Shown piece by piece: positions 62,417-64,000 of a stretch of 64,000 nucleotides of DNA. Source of the stretch: Rhodoferax_B sp049316285 (lineage in GTDB: Bacteria > Pseudomonadota > Gammaproteobacteria > Burkholderiales > Burkholderiaceae_C); contig NZ_JBMOXA010000001.1 of NCBI RefSeq assembly GCF_049316285.1, forward strand, positions 248,001 to 312,000, given 5' to 3'. Position numbers and translations under genes: made by a program. Every line of letters starts with the position of its first letter. The stretch's first letter is position 1. Below the pieces are notes generated by a model, which was given only the letters and a program-made list of their open reading frames with translations, made no database searches and was not told the origin of the DNA.

Positions 62417-63271
62417 TCAGTTGAACGAATTTTCGAGGAAGCCGTTTTTCTTGGTGATCTGGTCGAGCCCGACCAGGGTCTCCAACAAGGCCTTCATGTG
62501 TTTCAAGGGCACGGCGTTGGGGCCGTCGCTCATGGCGACCGCAGGGTTGGGGTGGGTCTCCATGAACAGGCCCGCCACACCCACGGCCACTGCGGCGCGT
62601 GCCAGCACCGGCACCATCTCGCGCTGGCCGCCAGAGCTGGTGCCCTGGCCGCCGGGGAGCTGAACCGAGTGGGTTGCGTCAAACACCACCGGCGCACCGG
62701 TCTCGCGCATGATGGACAGGCTGCGCATGTCGCTGACCAGATTGTTGTAACCAAAACTCGCGCCGCGTTCGCAGGCCATGAAGTTGTCTTCGGGCAGGCC
62801 CTTCTCGCGCGCAGCGGCACGGGCCTTGTCGATCACGTTCTTCATGTCGCCAGGCGCCAGGAACTGGCCCTTCTTGATGTTCACCGGTTTGCCGCTTTGG
62901 GCGACAGCGCGGATGAAATCGGTCTGGCGGCACAGAAAGGCCGGGGTCTGCAATACATCGACCACGCTGGAGACGGCGGCCACCTGGGATTCGTCGTGGA
63001 TGTCGGTCAATACCGGCAGGCCTAGCTCACGTTTCACCTTGGCCAGAATCTCCAGGCCTTTTTCAAGACCCGGGCCGCGGAAGGTGGTGCCGCTGGAGCG
63101 GTTGGCCTTGTCGAAGCTGCTCTTGAAGATGAACGGAATGCCCAGCGCCGAGGTGATTTCCTTCAGCGTGCCGGCGGTGTCCATCTGCAATTGCTCGGAC
63201 TCGATGACACACGGGCCGGCAATCAGGAAGAAACGGTGCTCAAGACCGACGTCGAATCCGCAGAGTTTCAT
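62417..63271 (-). CDS. kdsA: 3-deoxy-D-manno-octulosonate-8-phosphate synthase
   Basis: The ATG at 63271 gives 284 residues; it overlaps the pyrG stop by 4 nt. 'FFLIAGPCVIESEQLQMDTAG', 'FKSSFDKANRSS', 'FRGPGLEKGLEIL' and 'FDATHSVQLPGGQGTSSGGQRE' are the class signatures. It joins phosphoenolpyruvate and arabinose-5-phosphate to make Kdo-8-phosphate for lipopolysaccharide. Confidence 0.97.
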   Translation of the reverse strand: MKLCGFDVGLEHRFFLIAGPCVIESEQLQMDTAGTLKEITSALGIPFIFKSSFDKANRSSGTTFRGPGLEKGLEILAKVKRELGLPVLTDIHDESQVAAVSSVVDVLQTPAFLCRQTDFIRAVAQSGKPVNIKKGQFLAPGDMKNVIDKARAAAREKGLPEDNFMACERGASFGYNNLVSDMRSLSIMRETGAPVVFDATHSVQLPGGQGTSSGGQREMVPVLARAAVAVGVAGLFMETHPNPAVAMSDGPNAVPLKHMKALLETLVGLDQITKKNGFLENSFN

Positions 63272-64000
63272 GCCGTCACGCTTTCTGTCTTGGCCGCCGT
63301 GGGCGCTGGTTTGTGCTGATCCACGGCCGCCTTCACAAAGGCGTTGAACAGTGGATGGCCGTCCCATGGGGTGGACTTGAACTCGGGGTGGAACTGCACA
63401 CCGACAAACCAGGGGTGCACGGTCTTGGGCAATTCAACGATTTCGGTGAGCTGTTCGCGTTGCGTCAGCGCCGAGATCACCAGGCCGGCATCGCGCAGGC
63501 GGTCCAGATACTGCACGTTGGCTTCATAACGGTGGCGGTGACGCTCGGTCACCACGTCGCCGTAGATGCTGTGCGCCAGCGTGTCCTTGGCCACGTCGGA
63601 GCTTTGTGCGCCCAGGCGCATGGTGCCGCCGAGGTTGGAGTTCTCGTTGCGCGTCTTGATGGTGCCGTCGGCATCTTTCCACTCGGTGATAAGGGCGATG
63701 ACGGGGTTTTCGCAGGTGGCGTCGAACTCGGTGCTGTTGGCGCCGGTCAGGCCGGCGACGTGGCGTGCGAATTCAATGGTCGCCACTTGCATGCCCAGGC
63801 AGATGCCCAGGTAGGGCAGCTTGTGTTCACGCGCAAAACGGGCGGCGCAGATTTTGCCTTCGACACCGCGCTTGCCAAAACCGCCGGGCACCAGCACGGC
63901 GTCGAACTGGTCGAGGCGCGAGACGGTTTGCGGGGTGATGGTTTCCGAGTCTATGTATTCGATCTTCACGCGCACATGGTTCTTCATGCCGGCGTGGCGC
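63268..64000 (-). CDS. pyrG: CTP synthase, C-terminal part (gene cut by window)
   Basis: The frame is open to the right edge of the window. The visible ~240 residues are the glutaminase domain: 'YLGICLGMQ' with the nucleophile Cys, and 'FVGVQFHPEF' with the catalytic His and Glu. The synthetase domain lies outside. It converts UTP to CTP using glutamine. The stop overlaps the kdsA start (ATGA). Confidence 0.97.
   Translation of the reverse strand, partial: RHAGMKNHVRVKIEYIDSETITPQTVSRLDQFDAVLVPGGFGKRGVEGKICAARFAREHKLPYLGICLGMQVATIEFARHVAGLTGANSTEFDATCENPVIALITEWKDADGTIKTRNENSNLGGTMRLGAQSSDVAKDTLAHSIYGDVVTERHRHRYEANVQYLDRLRDAGLVISALTQREQLTEIVELPKTVHPWFVGVQFHPEFKSTPWDGHPLFNAFVKAAVDQHKPAPTAAKTESVTA

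Noticed and set aside
1..64000. rRNA, tRNA, CRISPR arrays, insertion sequences
   Set aside because: None seen in any intergenic stretch read on both strands; small tRNA-like folds could still be missed without a covariance search.

Overview
This window is chromosomal DNA from a high-G+C betaproteobacterium, most likely Burkholderiales, family Comamonadaceae (Comamonas/Rhodoferax/Hydrogenophaga-like). The evidence is the protocatechuate 4,5-cleavage (pmd) operon in Comamonas-type order, the conserved block pyrG-kdsA-(DUF1330)-eno-ftsB, an orphan Bug/TctC-type binding protein, and dense genes often coupled by 4-nt ATGA overlaps. I see no rRNA, tRNA, CRISPR, insertion sequence or prophage. The genes at both ends are cut by the window.

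Layout: 1-3.8 kb holds two LysR regulators, a DHA2-type efflux transporter and a small P-loop kinase. 3.9-10.6 kb is a minus-strand Bat/MoxR operon (moxR, DUF58, DUF4381, batA, batB with TPRs, batD), preceded by a gene for a membrane protein fused to a spermidine-synthase-like domain (10.6-13.3 kb). 13.4-22 kb is an envelope region: a secreted sulfatase, a frameshifted outer-membrane protein, an intact SphA/MetA-type outer-membrane protein, a glycine-zipper lipoprotein, a large exported Trp/Gly-rich repeat protein, and a POTRA-less Omp85-like barrel. 22-29.8 kb is the pmd region: a divergent LysR regulator, then transporter, hydratase, aldolase, lactonase, dioxygenase alpha and beta, and dehydrogenase. 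Together they import protocatechuate and convert it to pyruvate and oxaloacetate, apart from one tautomerase step that is not encoded here. A strong terminator ends the operon.

29.8-35.8 kb carries a DUF4136 lipoprotein and a marR-adaptor-RND pump operon with a perfect palindrome as likely operator. 35.8-49.7 kb is mostly housekeeping or catabolic: aldo/keto reductase, a DnaQ-like exonuclease with a clamp-motif-like N-terminus, a nucleoside-type kinase, CsbD, pncB, a UIT-type ion transporter, a coupled hydroxyacid dehydrogenase-rmuC-MFS operon, DUF4256, an enolase-superfamily enzyme, xerD and a Bug protein. 49.7-55.5 kb has two tandem HDOD proteins with degenerate EAL domains, DUF455, gamma-carbonic anhydrase, GlpM and Hsp33. 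55.7-58.9 kb is a flavoprotein-ferredoxin-FMN monooxygenase module, probably for organosulfur use. 58.9-64 kb has a nicotinamide riboside salvage pair (pnuC plus NadR-type kinase), ftsB, eno, DUF1330, kdsA and the end of pyrG.

The least explained parts are the 16.6-22 kb envelope operon, the 55.7-58.9 kb redox module, and the tandem HDOD pair. All functions are read from sequence and family memory; no searches were run.
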